NCBI RefSeq assembly: GCF_001983105.1
Contig: NZ_MOMC01000051.1
Coordinates: forward strand, 18,533 to 23,635
Length of the DNA stretch: 5,103 nt
Direction: 5' to 3'
Source of the DNA: Pseudofrankia asymbiotica
Lineage (GTDB): Bacteria > Actinomycetota > Actinomycetes > Frankiales > Frankiaceae
The notes below the pieces were generated by a model. That model was not told the DNA's origin. It was given only the letters and a program-made list of their open reading frames with translations, and made no database searches. A program made the position numbers and the translations under genes. The first letter of the stretch is position 1; every line of letters starts with the position of its first letter. Positions 4,025 through 5,103 of the stretch are shown piece after piece.

Positions 4025-5103
4025 ATGAGGAAACGTCGTAGAACCGTTTTATCTGGGTTATTCGTTTCGTTGGCGGTAACGCTCGCCGCATTACCGGTCG
4101 CGCTCCTGGGCGCGGAGGCGGCCTCGGCCGCCGGCCCGGTGCCGGCCGTCACCGGACCGGTGGCGGGAGGCACGCCGGCGGAGTTCGTGTTCTCCACCAA
4201 CTTCGACCTGGCCAAAATTGGCTACAAGGAGTCGGAGTTCTTCCTGTCGGGCACCGCGACCAGCTACACGTCCGGCAGCCCGCTGACGAGCGACGGCAAA
4301 TGGGCAGTCGCACCGAGCGGCACCGCGCCCTACACGACCCGTGCGGTGGTCCGGCGCCCCGTCGACCCGAAGAAGTTCAACGGGACGGTCATCGTCGAAT
4401 GGCTCAACGTGAGCGGCGGGGTCGACGCCGGGCCGGACTGGACGTTGACCCACAACGAGCTCGTCCGGGAGGGCTTCGCCTGGGTCGGTGTCTCGGCGCA
4501 GTGGACCGGCGTCCAGACGGCGAAGGGCAACAACCCGGCGCTGCTCCCGGGGAACCCGGTGCGGTACGCGCCGTTGTCCCATCCCGGTGACAGCTACTCG
4601 TACGACATCTACTCGCAGGCCGGGCAGGCGCTGCGCGCGGACTCCGCGCTGATGCTGGGCGGCCTGAAACCACGCGAGCTGATCGCGGCCGGGGAGTCGC
4701 AGTCGGCGGCCCGCCTCGTCACCTACATCGACGCGGTGCACCCGCTCGCGCGCGTCTACGACGGGTTCCTCGTGCACAGTCGCAGTGCCAGCGGCGCGGC
4801 CCTCGCTCAGGTGGCGCCGCCCGCGCTGACCCCCACCGTGCCGGTGCCGTCACCGGCCCTGATCCGAGACGACCTCAACGTCCCCGTCTTCGTCTTCCAG
4901 ACCGAGACGGACGTCGCCGGCAGCAATCTCGCCGCCCGTCAGCCGGACACGAAACGATTCCGCGCGTGGGAGGTCGCGGGGACAGCGCACTTCGACCACT
5001 ACGGGCTGCAGATCGGTCCGGCGGATCTTGGCGACGGGCAGGGCGCGATCCTGAACCTGACCGCCATGCAGAACCCGCCGACCGATACCTCGGCCGGTGC
5101 CTG
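4025..5103 (+). CDS. Secreted alpha/beta hydrolase-domain protein (Abhydrolase_10-like), 3' end cut off
   Basis: An open frame of 359 codons that leaves the window without a stop. Residues 1-35 form a signal peptide: a basic MRKRRR start, a hydrophobic stretch from about 8 to 29, and an ASA cleavage site (33-35). The RR-T-V-L order would also permit Tat export. The mature part contains TVIVEWLNVSGG (121-132), FAWVGVSAQWTG (151-162), the nucleophile elbow GESQS with Ser225 (223-227), an acidic ETD (294-296) after the strand VPVFVFQ, and GTAHFDHYG (319-327) with likely catalytic His322. These match the alpha/beta hydrolase-domain family, whose members are usually about 450-500 aa as I recall, so roughly the last quarter is missing. 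The Ser-His-acid triad implies an extracellular ester or related bond hydrolase; the substrate is unknown. The first 23 codons include three TTA leucine codons and are AT-richer than the rest, which suggests bldA control in a Streptomyces-like host. It is transcribed away from the other genes from its own promoter. Confidence 0.9.
   Translation, partial: MRKRRRTVLSGLFVSLAVTLAALPVALLGAEAASAAGPVPAVTGPVAGGTPAEFVFSTNFDLAKIGYKESEFFLSGTATSYTSGSPLTSDGKWAVAPSGTAPYTTRAVVRRPVDPKKFNGTVIVEWLNVSGGVDAGPDWTLTHNELVREGFAWVGVSAQWTGVQTAKGNNPALLPGNPVRYAPLSHPGDSYSYDIYSQAGQALRADSALMLGGLKPRELIAAGESQSAARLVTYIDAVHPLARVYDGFLVHSRSASGAALAQVAPPALTPTVPVPSPALIRDDLNVPVFVFQTETDVAGSNLAARQPDTKRFRAWEVAGTAHFDHYGLQIGPADLGDGQGAILNLTAMQNPPTDTSAGA

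Noticed and set aside
4091..4777. 228-codon minus-strand frame within the secreted hydrolase
   Set aside because: It is antisense to a frame with signal peptide, GESQS elbow and catalytic His; its sequence is generic R/V/G/H-rich shadow.
1..5103. CRISPR array, tRNA, rRNA, IS element or toxin-antitoxin pair
   Set aside because: No regularly spaced identical repeats with unique spacers, cloverleaf, transposase motif with terminal repeats, or small paired ORFs were found.

Overview
The window is high-GC DNA (roughly two-thirds G+C) with strong third-position G/C bias. Its genes look actinobacterial: a GGAGG ribosome-binding site, a TTGACG-17-TACGGT promoter, a possible leaderless start, and protein relatives that I recall mainly from Streptomyces and related filamentous actinomycetes. 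I cannot name the genus. I see no rRNA, tRNA, CRISPR array, transposase or integrase.

Layout. Four genes lie head to tail on the minus strand and can be read as one transcription direction from right to left. First is a 120-aa protein (3654 to 3292) resembling a domain I remember next to phage prohead proteases. Next is a 285-aa alpha/beta hydrolase of the haloacetate-dehalogenase-like group (3237 to 2380), then a 217-aa class I SAM-dependent methyltransferase (2342 to 1689). Last is a 509-aa FAD-dependent oxidoreductase of the phytoene desaturase/CrtD-like family (1641 to 112). The gaps are 54, 37 and 46 nt. A GC-rich hairpin at 19-36 may end transcription, and a degenerate 18-bp repeat at 30-101 lies between it and the last stop codon. 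Facing away on the plus strand is a secreted alpha/beta hydrolase (4025 onward) with a GESQS nucleophile elbow, cut off by the window end. The divergent intergenic region (3655-4024) holds a good sigma-70-type promoter and two overlapping perfect palindromes just upstream of it.

The most notable DNA-level feature is at 1617-1655. Three 13-bp tandem units, each carrying GTTC-N-GAA(C/T), lie exactly over a candidate -10 and the start codon of the oxidoreductase gene. They create two successive GAAC-N4-GTTC dyads. With a TTGACC-17-CATTCT promoter placed so that transcription would begin at the ATG, this looks like a separately regulated, possibly leaderless oxidoreductase gene under a LexA-like or TetR-family repressor. 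The second notable feature is a cluster of three TTA leucine codons in the signal-peptide region of the secreted hydrolase. In Streptomyces-like hosts this would make it depend on the bldA tRNA.

How the genes cooperate is not clear. Oxidoreductase, methyltransferase and hydrolase together could modify a hydrophobic, perhaps polyene or carotenoid-like, compound, but the window does not show the rest of a pathway. I found no convincing new defence or mobile system.
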